Below, in pieces: positions 29,964 to 39,672 of a stretch of DNA of 64,000 nucleotides. Where the stretch lies: positions 1,860,001-1,924,000 of the forward strand of contig JAGPXD010000007.1 of NCBI GenBank assembly GCA_020746995.1. Reading direction: 5' to 3'. Made by a program: the position numbers and the translations under genes. Numbering within the stretch: position 1 is the stretch's first letter; each line of letters starts with the position of its first letter. This stretch comes from Plectosphaerella cucumerina (Eukaryota > Ascomycota > Sordariomycetes > Glomerellales > Plectosphaerellaceae). Under the pieces are notes generated by a model, which saw nothing but the letters and a program-made list of their open reading frames with translations, did no database searches and was not told the origin of the DNA.

Positions 29964-32343
29964 CTAACCCTGGATCGTCATCTTCGTCATGCGCGCTTCG
30001 AGTCCGGAGACGCTCGTCCTGCTCGGCTTGCTGTCCTTGCTGTCCGACCGGTGCACAGCCTTGAGGTGCTTGTCCACCGGGAGGTGTGGCGCCGCCGGTG
30101 TTCGCTTTCGGCGGATCTTCTTGTCCTTCTTCATCAATGTCGCCTCGTCCTCGATGACCTGCGTCAGGTCGAGATCCTCCCAGCCGATCGACTTGAGGAT
30201 CTTGCCCATCGTGTACTGGTAACGCAGGTGGCCCTTGATGAGGCCACTCGCGTTGTAGTTCTCGACGCCGTCCATTCCCGACACCGGTTGCAGTCCGGCC
30301 ACGCCGTACTCGAGGTTGGCCGTCCTGTACAGGAAGCCGAGAAGCCAGTCGCTCTCCGACCAGACGTTGACCAGCCTGCCGTGGACGACGCTCTTCATGC
30401 TGAGCCAGAGTCGGGGATCCGCGGGGATGGGCGCGCCTATGAGGACCACGTTCTCGATGAGGCCAAACTGTCGCCGTTCTGCCAGCGCCATCAGGCACGT
30501 GTAGATGACGCGCGCGCCCAGGCTGTAGCCAACGAGGGACACGGGGCGGTCGCCCTGGATCTTGCGCCCGATGCATTCTGCGAGGGCCATACCCGCCTTT
30601 TCGCACCGGGTCATGCCAACATTCCAGGGGTTGTCAATGACCTTGCTCAGTCTGAGCATGCCCAGGGGCCACTTGTCGTTCAGGAGGCAAGAGTAGACTG
30701 GACGACGATGGTCAGCGTACGATCCAGACACGTTCGTTCTCAAAAGGACAGGCTTACCATCGCAGTTGACCATCTCTTTGCTGATGGCCGTCCACATGTT
30801 GCTCCGGAAAATGATCTGCTCCAGCGAGGTGCCCAGCGCCATCAGGTTGAATACCTCATACCGCAGCGCAAAGCTCTCTGCGCTGGGGCTCCGGAGGCAT
30901 TTGAAAGGGTCTGTCGATCCGTCCTCGTCCGTCAGCCAGCCGCCGATGCCCAGCACGAACCTCATCCTTCGCTTCTCGGCAACGACGTTGCCAGAGTCGC
31001 GGTAGCCCTCGGCGGAGTCCATATCAAGAGGGAGGAACGCAAAGTCAGTCGAGTCCTTCGCGTACTGATCAATCATGGTTCCCGTTTCTCTTCCGGCGTA
31101 TATGCCGACAATGTTGCCGACGATGATGCCGTTGTGAGCAACATTGCCGAGAATTTTAGCCACCGTGGAATGGCTGATGCCGGCCGCGCTGCTTCCCGGG
31201 ACGGAGCCCATGCCTGCCCAAACGAAGGGCTCGGGCAGGCCTGCGCCCTGGGTGCCGATGAGGGAGGCGCCTGCAGCTTTCCACTTGCGAGATTTCTTAC
31301 TCTCCGTCGTCTTCTGCTGTGCAACAAAGCCGAGGTCAAGGTCCTCGGCGGCCTTGCCGATGCCTCGACCAAGGCGAGCCTCGTCCTCCTGGATCGCCTG
31401 GAGCGGGAGGTGAAGAGATGATGTGAAGTAAAGCATGAAGACGCGGGTAAAGGACGAGTAAGCGTCCATGGAAATGACGGTAAGAAGAAGCAGGTGCAGA
31501 CACAGCTTTCGCCTGTCCAGGGGCAAAGTAGCGAGAGGCGTTGGCAGCGGAGGATAGCGGCGGGCGAGCTCCTGATCGATGTCTTCGGCAACCCCTGAAG
31601 AGCCTGTGGTGAACGGGTGGTGTCAGCATTGTCTCTCAGTGAGGACGGGCCTCGTCGTCAACAAAAGACTTACCAGTGGTTCTAGAATATGAAGCACCAC
31701 CTACACCCCTGGCACCGGGTCGCGCAGGGGGCATTGCCATGCGGGTATCGTCGACAGCGCCGAAGTCTCCCCTGCCACCTCGCCCACGGCCACGACCACC
31801 GCGGCCACCTCGGGCAGCCGGCACAGATCCCACGCCGGGCTCCTTGACCGTCAGATCCTTGACGCGGGTGACGAGGCAGTTCTGCCACTTCTGGAAGACG
31901 ATGAGAAGCTCATTTTTCATCTCCTGTGCCGTTGGCCCGCCCTTGGGCTTCTGGGCTCCGCTGTCGACGGCTGTGGCGCCGGTTTGGTTGCCCCTGGCGG
32001 CCAGAGGAGCTCTGCCTGGCATGCTTGACGAGCCGTGAGTGGCCCTGGGACCTGTCGGGACACGAGACCGTTGAGTATTTGGAGGCGGCTGGTTCTCCTT
32101 GTTCCAGTCGCCATCGGTGGGTTTGAGGTAGGGGATGAGGAGGGAGTGCTGGGGGTTATCAGTAGTTGTGGGGATTCGGACATTGTCGAATCGGGCCGTG
32201 ATCCTGCTCTCCATCCTTGTCGTGATGTCGCAGACGAGGTTGTTCATGGCCGTCTTCTCCTCCACTGACAAGACACCAGTGATGTCTGTGGTTCTGTTGC
32301 TGCGGGCGAAGGCTGGCTTCTTGCCACCCCGAGACCCAGCCAT
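29964..32343 (-). CDS. DUF726 (TMCO4/Mil1-like) alpha/beta-hydrolase membrane protein
   Basis: Three exons: 32343-31674, 31603-30758 and 30697-29964, giving 749 residues. The introns are 70 nt (GTAAGT, phase 1) and 60 nt (GTAAGC, phase 1; this one stays open if retained). The first join fuses an N-terminal domain ending SRTTG to SSGVAEDIDQELARRYPPLP, and the protein then has a hydrophobic segment KLCLHLLLLTVISMDAYSSF. A second hydrophobic stretch (KILGNVAHNGIIVGNIVGIY) follows. The hydrolase part holds the nucleophile elbow GYSLG in VSLVGYSLGARVIYTCLMAL. By family knowledge the budding yeast member Mil1 is a predicted lipase that interacts with AP-1 at the Golgi. The N-terminal region carries an RGG tract (about residues 176-192), not expected for a lipase. 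Substrate unknown. Confidence 0.92.
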
Positions 32344-33983
32344 GTTTCCTGATACTGGTATGGCGTCGTGGGAGAAGACTGGGTGTTGTTTATCAGGTTG
32401 AGGATCAAGTCAAAAAGAGTGTGTCGGAGAGTGAGAGGGCCAAGATGACATTGCTCGTACGGGATGAGGGTCCAAAAAGGCGTCTCGTGTGGGTGTTGCT
32501 GTCTTCTCCGGGTGAGGGATGGTGTGTGTTTGTTGTGCTCGGTAGTGGTCAAGAAAGGGGAGTCCGACAGGAGGGTGAGGTTGAGGCCGAGACAGTGGAA
32601 GAAATACCCAGAGGCCAGCTGGGTGTTGGCTGTGGTGGGCAGGAGTGGGAGGTGAGTCGGTCACGGTGTGTGACGAGGCATGACAGTGGTTAGGGTGGGA
32701 AGTAGGAAGGTGAGGTGCGGTGGGTTCTTGTTGTTGTCATGGGATGGACTCGTCAGTTGCAAGTTGCAGGTGCTGGCGGCCTGCTTTTGTTGTTGACCTC
32801 AGGGGCCGCCGGTTTGCACCGAGGAAGGTGCAGAGGTGAATGTGCAGGAGTAGGTACATCAGGCCTAAAGAGCCAGGCCACTGGCAGGCAGGAGGGTGCC
32901 CTTTGCTGAAGGACAATCAACACCACCACCTGGCAGGATAGTTGGAAAGAGCCATGACAGTGAAGTCCCCCAATCAGGCAGGCAGGCACGTTTTGGGTCG
33001 AGCCCCTCGGCCAAGGTGGGTTTGTTGGATAGAAAGGGCACGTGGGGAAAGTAGGTATGGAATTCAGGGCAAGAGGTTGTCCATCTGGACGTGCAAGAAC
33101 CACGGGCAGCCTACGGGCTCCTTCCTCCCAAAGACATTGGAACTGAAAAGCCCTCTCGGCTGTTTGTTTCCAAGGTGGCAGGTGCATCCGCTCCCCGGCC
33201 ACACCGCACGGGAAGCTGCAACTCGTGAGACACGAACCTCCTCTGACACTGACACTGGTTCACTGCCACCGCCCACCTACTTCGTCACTTCGTCGTCCAG
33301 CTCCCTGCATTGCTCATGTATTCAAGAAGCCGACAGAAAGTTTGCGAGTACCTGCCTCTACTGACGACGACCCAAAAATCGACATGTCACTATGTGCTCA
33401 GCAAGCCATGGAGGGATTAACGGTCAGAAGCCCTGGATCCCAGAACGTCCTTTGTGCGAGCACACGACGACGTTGCAGCAACGTTTCCGGGCACTTGGTA
33501 CCACGGCAAACGTCGCATCTCAGACATTCGTGGTCACCGCCCACGACCGCCGGCGTCGGCGTAGACGCTATGGTCAATTATGACAGCTCGGGTTCTGTCT
33601 GAAAATCCAGGGCCGGCCGTGGCGTGGCAATCTGCCGGCATGCGAGCTCTCCACGGGTAACCACAGATGCCCCTGTAGTGCGAGCCATACCGCCTGGGCC
33701 CCTGCAATAGGGGAGCCTGGAAACGGTTTGGATGGGTGTTCGTGGCCGCGACAGATGACAGATAACTGACGGTTTCGTTCCAGGTTTCTAGAAGCCCGGA
33801 ATCGCCGACAGCTGTCACTCATCGTCCGGGACATGCATGTGTGGTGACCGGCCAGGTGCCCCCTTTTCAGCCCCTGGTCTTGGCAGGCGAGCCGCACCGC
33901 CGGTTGGCGTTCCCTGTGTTTGTGTCACGAACCCTCAGAACACCGAGCACATGAGCCTTGCATGGGAGAAGTCAATAGGAAAA
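32344..33983. other. Intergenic region, no gene seen
   Basis: 1.6 kb between two minus-strand genes: the promoter of the DUF726 gene and the 3' region of the Pol iota gene. Short frames have no motifs. A few GGCAGGCAGG-type direct repeats occur near 32975-32990. Confidence 0.45.
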
Positions 33984-35787
33984 TCAATCACCCATTTCGT
34001 GGTATCTAGCATGGGCCGACACGGCAAACGATGGGATGTAGTGGCCACACAAAGAACAACGGTCCGTGTCGTGGCCTGCCTCCCACGAAACGTCCATGTC
34101 CAGCCCCTCAACATCCACATCGTCCTCGCCAGCAGCGCCTTCTGCGACAGAGTCTTCTACAATGGCGGTGTCTGCCCTCCACTGCCGCAGAGTTTCATCT
34201 TGCTTTTTGAACATGACTGAGATGTCTCGCCCCACCCCTGTCCCAGCTTGGCTTCCACTGGGGATCATGTTGGCGACGCAGATGTTGATCAGCTGCAGAT
34301 TCCACTTGTGGTCCCGTTCAGAGTGGAACTTTTTCAGCATAGGAAACAGAACGTCGCTCCCGAGCCGTTCACCGATAGCCTCGATGGGTTCTTTCAGGTT
34401 GAATACAAAGTTCGGCAAGGGCTGGGAGCGGGACGTCCTGCTGAAATCCCAGTCGCCCAGCTTATCGTCCTCCGGCCACGCGCGGATGGATAGGCGGAGG
34501 GTTTTGGGATGAGCCATCCAGCGCTGTGATGGAGCTTCCTCGCCTTCTGGTCTGTCCTCTGTGACTAGGTCGACACGCATCCGCCGGACCAGAGAAGCAG
34601 ACAGCTTCTTCAGCTCCGCCTCGATACCCGGCAGACCTTTCAGTCCCCTGTAGGTATCCTCAATGCTGATCTGGGACGGCACGTCGACGGCTTCCTTGAC
34701 CTCTGTGTAGTCGACGCCATGGAGGAGATTCCAGATCCGGACGCCAATCCCTTGTTCGGAGCCCGGACCTCCCAAGAGTGTTTCCAGGCTCTCGGGGTAG
34801 ATATCCGGATGACTCCGCACAGCTTCCACTGTCAAGGCAGATTCTATGTGGTAAGATCTGATCTCCGTGTGACTAGATAGCAGCTTCTGCTCCAGCAGCT
34901 TGGTGGCCTTGGAGCCGATGCCGGGGATCTTGCGTATTGTGTATGCGTCGATGAACTCCATCACGGCAGACTCTTCCAATGCCAGCAGTGTCGTCTGGTT
35001 GCGAGGCTTGTGCTTGCTGCCGACAAGCTTGCTCAGCGTCTTGTTGGTGGACACGCCGCAGGCGGAAGTGAAGCCAAAGTCTTCCTCGATCTTGAGACGC
35101 AGATATTGCGCCAGATGAGACGCCAGGAGGAGCTTGATATAGTTGTGGTCATCGAGCAGAGGCACTTCCGGGGTATTGCCATGCACGCAGCCAGCTACTT
35201 GCCGCAAGTCGCACGTAAACCCCTTCTCTGGGTCCTTCTTGGAGAGATGGAAGAAGCTGTCCGCCAACGAGGCCCTGTTGAGGCAGAACATGTTGTATTC
35301 GATGACATCGGTCACATCTGCCACCTCTTGTTAGTGTCGACGTCAGCCTAACCGCGAGCAGGACATTCGCACCCATGAACACCTCGTCTAGGCCGAGCCT
35401 CTCGACTTTTTTGTTCCACGAATGCGACCGGAGGAAGCTCCAGATGGTCTTGCTCACGTCGCGGAACGGCGTAAGGTCTTCGCCTTCGACGATGACAATG
35501 TCAGGACATATCTTTTTGGCGTCAGATATCAGCATGAGCTTCTTGACGCCACGAGCTCGGGCGACGTAGTTGCATGTTGCCAGGATGCTTTTCTGCTTCA
35601 CGCCCAGCGGCAGCGACTTCAGAGCTGGGTTGCGGTTCTCCAAGACCGAGGCGTAGAAGCAGTCGTAATCCTGGATGTTATGTTAGCAGGCATGTTGATA
35701 GTCGATGCCATGTTTGAAGTTGCCCACAAAGTGCAGGATGATCCGGTCGTCCTTCCTCCGCGGCGGGCGTTTCTTGAGGTGCTCCAT
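33984..35787 (-). CDS. POLI: DNA polymerase iota (Y-family translesion polymerase)
   Basis: Three exons: 35787-35728 (20 codons), 35670-35373 and 35317-33984, giving 563 residues. The introns are 57 nt (GTGGGC, phase 0) and 55 nt (GTGCGA, phase 1). Splicing creates the two catalytic motifs: DYDCFYASV at 21-29 (metal ligands D21 and nearby backbone) and GLDEVFMDVTD with D115/E116. The palm and fingers continue with SILATCNYVARARGV. The thumb has a helix-hairpin-helix, IRKIPGIGSKATKLL, after the Y-family block SACGVSTNKTLSKLVGSKHKP. The little-finger region is followed by an acidic linker and a C-terminal C-x2-C-x11-H-x3-H finger (residues 540-559). By family knowledge it copies damaged DNA with low fidelity in the nucleus. 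The iota assignment rests on the overall block order; eta is the alternative. Confidence 0.9.
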
Positions 35788-36116
35788 GGCGGGGATGGAG
35801 CCCGTATCCCGCAGTCAATGCAACAGCTGAGATCTCGAAGTTAAGAGCACAGCATCTGCTTCGAATGTATCTGGAGGCTGACCTTATTGGCGGTTGGGTC
35901 CTTCATGTCGGTCTGTTGAATCGTGAGTGTCAGATGTGAACTTGAAGTGGGGATGTCCAGGCTGCCGTCGACTCCACAGAGGGGAGCGGGACACTCCGGA
36001 ATGGGCTCCAATTCACGACACTGAAAGCCCCTCACCACAGGCATATTGACCCTCCTCCCACCCATCATCTCATCACAGCTCCGCCGCCCCGGTCGCTTCA
36101 TCAGACAGGATCATAA
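35788..36116. other. Upstream region of Pol iota and tRNA-Gly
   Basis: 329 bp holding the Pol iota promoter (minus) and 5' flank of the tRNA gene (plus). No other feature recognised. Confidence 0.45.
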
Positions 36117-36187
36117 GCGTTGTTGGTTTAGTGGTAAAATTCTCCGTTGCCATCGGGGAGCCCTGGGTTCGATTCCCAGACAACGCA
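36117..36187 (+). tRNA. tRNA-Gly (anticodon GCC), no intron
   Basis: 71 nt with a perfect seven-pair acceptor stem (GCGTTGT with ACAACGC), A-box GGTTTAGTGGTAAAAT, anticodon stem CTCCG/CGGGG around loop TTGCCAT, B-box GGTTCGATTCC and T-arm TGGG...CCCA. No intron and no encoded CCA, as usual for a eukaryotic nuclear tRNA. It reads glycine codons GGC and GGT, which are frequent in the Gly-rich proteins nearby. Confidence 0.98.
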
Positions 36188-37165
36188 TCCTGAAGACCAT
36201 CGCAGCTTCGGCTAGCTTTTTGGTGTTTGGCCTGTACAGCGGAAGCCAAGGAGCAGACACACCCCGACCAGACAACACCAACTTTTGCTGGTTGGCGCGG
36301 CAGAGAGACGAAGCGAGCGACGGATGTTGGTCTCCGATGAAGCTCAATGGCCCAACCCGCGTCTCCGCGTCTGAACAAACGCCTAAGCGAAGCGGTGAGG
36401 GAAAATGGCCCAGAAATCCGAGCAACCCGCGGCTGATTCCTGGCCTCCAAGAGGAGCCTGCATCCTTTCGATTCCTTCTGCTGAGAAGAAACAAGAACCT
36501 CCCCCTCTTCAGAGGCATTGCCAACATCCCACCCATCACAATCTCCCCTTTAGACGCCGTGGCCCTGCTGGAAACAAGCGACCAACTTCCCCCGCCCGTT
36601 CGCCATTGGTGCCTCGGGGGAAACACACAGGGGTCTGATGGCCGTTGGGCGCTTGCGCCTGGAGGTGCATCACCGACCTGGCCAACCACGCCGCGATGCC
36701 GCCACACCTCTTCCTGTGCGTCTGCGTGCCACGCTCCCCTCCATCACCCGTTCTGGCGGTCCAGCTTCCATGCCCGCCATTCCGGACGCGTCTATCGTCG
36801 AGGTCGTCACACTGCATGCATATGCGGTGAGAAAGACGGCGCTTCACACGGGGCATGGGCTAGCGGAGAACAGTCACGATGTGGCCGCCCGGTGCGGCCG
36901 CTGTCCTGGGTCGCCCGGCCGTCTGGGGGGGGGTTGCGTCCTGGGGGAGGTTACGTTGATATAGCCGCCGAGCGCTCCTTTTGTCCTACGCACTGGTTTT
37001 CTCGTGAACGTGCTCTCTTTCCTGGCCTGATCTCCTTCTTCGAAGACGACCAACGTCCCCATCCTGCCCGGTCCAGGCCATTAGTGCTCGCTAGCCACCA
37101 ACAGCACCCCAGGAGACGACCAGCGTGGCCACTGAGCCAGGTAACCCAGGAAACCGCCGTCCGGA
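36188..37165. other. Intergenic region upstream of the S/TP-rich gene
   Basis: No gene is supported. One plus frame is open from upstream of the tRNA to 37165, but it reads through the tRNA and lacks coding character, so I take it as chance. The region probably holds the promoter and leader of the 37166 gene. Confidence 0.45.
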
Positions 37166-38503
37166 ATGGCGACACAGCAGCTCGGAGCCTCGAGGAGGCC
37201 GAAGCTGACCCTCAGCATCAAGTCCACGAGCCCGAGGGCCTCCAAGCTGGCTTCGGTCGACCCAAAGTCACCGACCGTCTTCAACACGCTCTCCAACGTC
37301 TATGTGACTGCCATTGAGCGGTCGACACCCCTCACAGCCATCCACCACCCACAAACACAGCCGCCACCGCGACTGCAGTTGGATACGGCCGGTTCCAAGG
37401 ATGGAAGGCACAGATTCCAGACTCCCCTCACCGTCAACTATCCAGAGACGCCTCTGTCAGCCAACCCAGCCTCGCCCATCCATATGGAGCTGTCGTTTCC
37501 GACCATAGTGACATCGACACCGCCGCTTTCGGCCGGGCCAAGCGAGCCGGACGAGTCTGTCAAGTTCAGCTTCACCGGTGCCGATGGCCGGGTGCTCGAG
37601 CTGCCATCTCACAGCGCGCATCCGGAGCCCCGTACGCCACGGAGGAGGGCCATGAGCCTGTCTGGGTCCTGGTCGAACCCGCCATACACACATCCCCGGT
37701 CCCTTCACAGCATCCTGCGGAACTCACCCCTGCCGCCCATCACCGCGACGCCCATCTCGCCCAGGAGACAGTCTGCCAGACTGCAGGAGAAGGCGGCACG
37801 ACGAGTGGCCTATCACAGCCCTCTGGAGCAGACCATCACCACCAATTTGTACATCAAGTCACATGTCGACCTCCTGGCGGAAGATTCGAATCCCAACTCG
37901 CCCGCCAGCATGGGTAAAGAGCCCGACACGGGCCTAGACGTGGCGCTCGCCTACACGGCACAGGAGACGCGGGACGGCGGGCAGACGCCGGGGCCGTTTG
38001 AGGAGATGCGTCGCCGCATGGCCGGTCTGGCAGCATCGTCGCCCCTCTCGCCCTCGGGTAGCGGTGGCATTCGCAAGCGGAAGAAGAAGGAGAAGAAGAG
38101 GCGATGGGTCTGGACGCTCGGAAAGGACGAAGCCGAGGAGGGCGGCGACGCGGAGGTCGGTGGGGCCGTCGCGGCGGTGCGGGCAGCACAAGCAAAGGCA
38201 TCGTCCGAGCCTCCGCCGGTCTTTGTCCAACCATCCAGACGGGCTACGGAGGAGGATCTACCGACTCCAAGCGTTGAAGGGTTCGATGAGAACCTCGATG
38301 TGCCAATGCTGGAGCCGAGTGCCCTCGAGCGGCAAGAGGCTGGCTTCGAGATGGATATCGACATGACGACGCCGATCATGCCGAGGAAACGCGGGCTCAG
38401 CGAAGATGCGGCCCGTGACCGGCTTGGGTCAGAGGGCCTCTTCAACCCCGAGACAGGAAGCCGGCGAGACACGCCAGTGCCACCAGATATGATGATGTTG
38501 TGA
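37166..38503 (+). CDS. Disordered S/TP-rich protein, unknown function
   Basis: Single exon, 445 residues from ATG at 37166 (MATQQLGASRRPKLTLSIKS). I chose this start because the block KLTLSIKSTSPRAS...SPTVFNTLSNVYVTAIERST looks like the conserved N-terminus of a filamentous-fungal family. Upstream residues in the same frame cross a tRNA gene. The protein has about 19 Ser-Pro or Thr-Pro sites, a second constrained block (LTVNYPETPLSA), SLHSILRNSPLPP, an arginine-rich SPRRQSARLQEKAARRV, a strong basic nuclear-signal candidate KRKKKEKKRRW (about 309-319) and an acidic C-terminal third. No enzyme domain, signal peptide or membrane helix is visible. Some databases attach misleading glucosidase names to similar proteins; nothing here supports that. 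A nuclear, proline-directed-kinase substrate is an inference. Confidence 0.78.
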   Translation: MATQQLGASRRPKLTLSIKSTSPRASKLASVDPKSPTVFNTLSNVYVTAIERSTPLTAIHHPQTQPPPRLQLDTAGSKDGRHRFQTPLTVNYPETPLSANPASPIHMELSFPTIVTSTPPLSAGPSEPDESVKFSFTGADGRVLELPSHSAHPEPRTPRRRAMSLSGSWSNPPYTHPRSLHSILRNSPLPPITATPISPRRQSARLQEKAARRVAYHSPLEQTITTNLYIKSHVDLLAEDSNPNSPASMGKEPDTGLDVALAYTAQETRDGGQTPGPFEEMRRRMAGLAASSPLSPSGSGGIRKRKKKEKKRRWVWTLGKDEAEEGGDAEVGGAVAAVRAAQAKASSEPPPVFVQPSRRATEEDLPTPSVEGFDENLDVPMLEPSALERQEAGFEMDIDMTTPIMPRKRGLSEDAARDRLGSEGLFNPETGSRRDTPVPPDMMML

Positions 38504-39672
38504 GGGTTGGGTTAGGGGGGCAAGGCAGACTACAACATGGGTAGAGCAGGGGCTGCAAAGAGGACGAATCTACTCAGGGGTGCCGAAGAGCAGGGCCTGG
38601 GGTTGACTACATGTATCATCAGCAATGAGCATTGACGAATAATGAGAAAAACGAGCTTGCAACGAATCCAGACTCGATGACCTGTGGCACGTTGACATAA
38701 GCCCATCATACTCGTGCCGCATTCTTAGCTTACGAACAAGCATTGAACCAAGCTCACGTCGTTTCGGCGGCAAGGCGGGTCTTTTGCTCTGCCGGCAGAC
38801 GTCGAGGTGGACGCATCTTGACCAGAACACGGTTTGGTGCGTCTCCACTTTCGCAGGAAATCAAGAATCCGTCGTGGTCGCATCAAATCTGGTCGCGCAG
38901 GTTTTAGAGCTCGATCATCGAATGGTGCTTGACGTGGTGGGATGGGCAAAGTGGAATGGGACAGAGGAATGCAGGTGACAAGAGGGCCTGCAAGACAGGG
39001 AGGGGGAAGAAACTAGCGTTGTCAATCGCGGACGATTAGCGGGTAGGAGCTTTGTATCCGGCGTGGCGTCGCCGTGACACTCGCTGCAGCGCAACGCTGC
39101 GGCTGAAGAAAAGTCCCGGGAACTCTGGTGGCGTTAGCCGCCCCACCGGAGCTTGGCAGCAACAGGTTGGATGCTCGTGTGAGGGAGCTCTAAAACGACG
39201 TCATTGACGGAGACCTTGTTCCAATGGAATCTGCCCTCCAACATCCATCCGGCAGGAGCGACCTGGGACACGGCGCAAGGCAAGGCAAGCAGGCAAGCAG
39301 GCACCCCAAACACTCACCCCCCCCTCGCCAGCTTTGCCCCGGTCCTGGCCTGGCCTGGCCCTGTCCCGCGCGGCGATCCATCGATGATGATGATGGCCAG
39401 CTAGTGCCCGTGGCTGGGTGTGGCCCCAAAGCTGCACTCCGAGGCAGCTCTTACGTAGGTGTGCAGCTCCGGCCCGTCCTCCTCTTCTCTCCCCCGCGAT
39501 CCAGAACCTACCTGTTTTTCTATTCCTGCCTCCCAATAAAGTCCTTCTTTCACCTCTGATCCTCGCCCTCTTGATCCTCAATCCCTCCCAAGACTCGACT
39601 ACCCCTTCGTAGCTCGTGTGCCGAGGGTTGTCGGTTTGTGAACTCCCATCACAAGGTACCCGCCTGCCCATC
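38504..39672. other. Intergenic region, no gene seen
   Basis: 1.17 kb between two plus-strand genes. The right part (39260-39672) has GGCAAGCA-type direct repeats and a pyrimidine-rich leader before the SMP/C2 gene. No conserved frame. Confidence 0.45.

Noticed and set aside
30051..31421. A 456-codon plus-strand frame over the DUF726 gene
   Set aside because: It is antisense to a conserved hydrolase with consistent introns. No domain, and it crosses the 60-nt intron only because that intron is also open.
36046..37165. Upstream extension of the S/TP-rich protein frame
   Set aside because: The frame reads straight through the tRNA-Gly gene and has no conserved content, so the start at 37166 is preferred.
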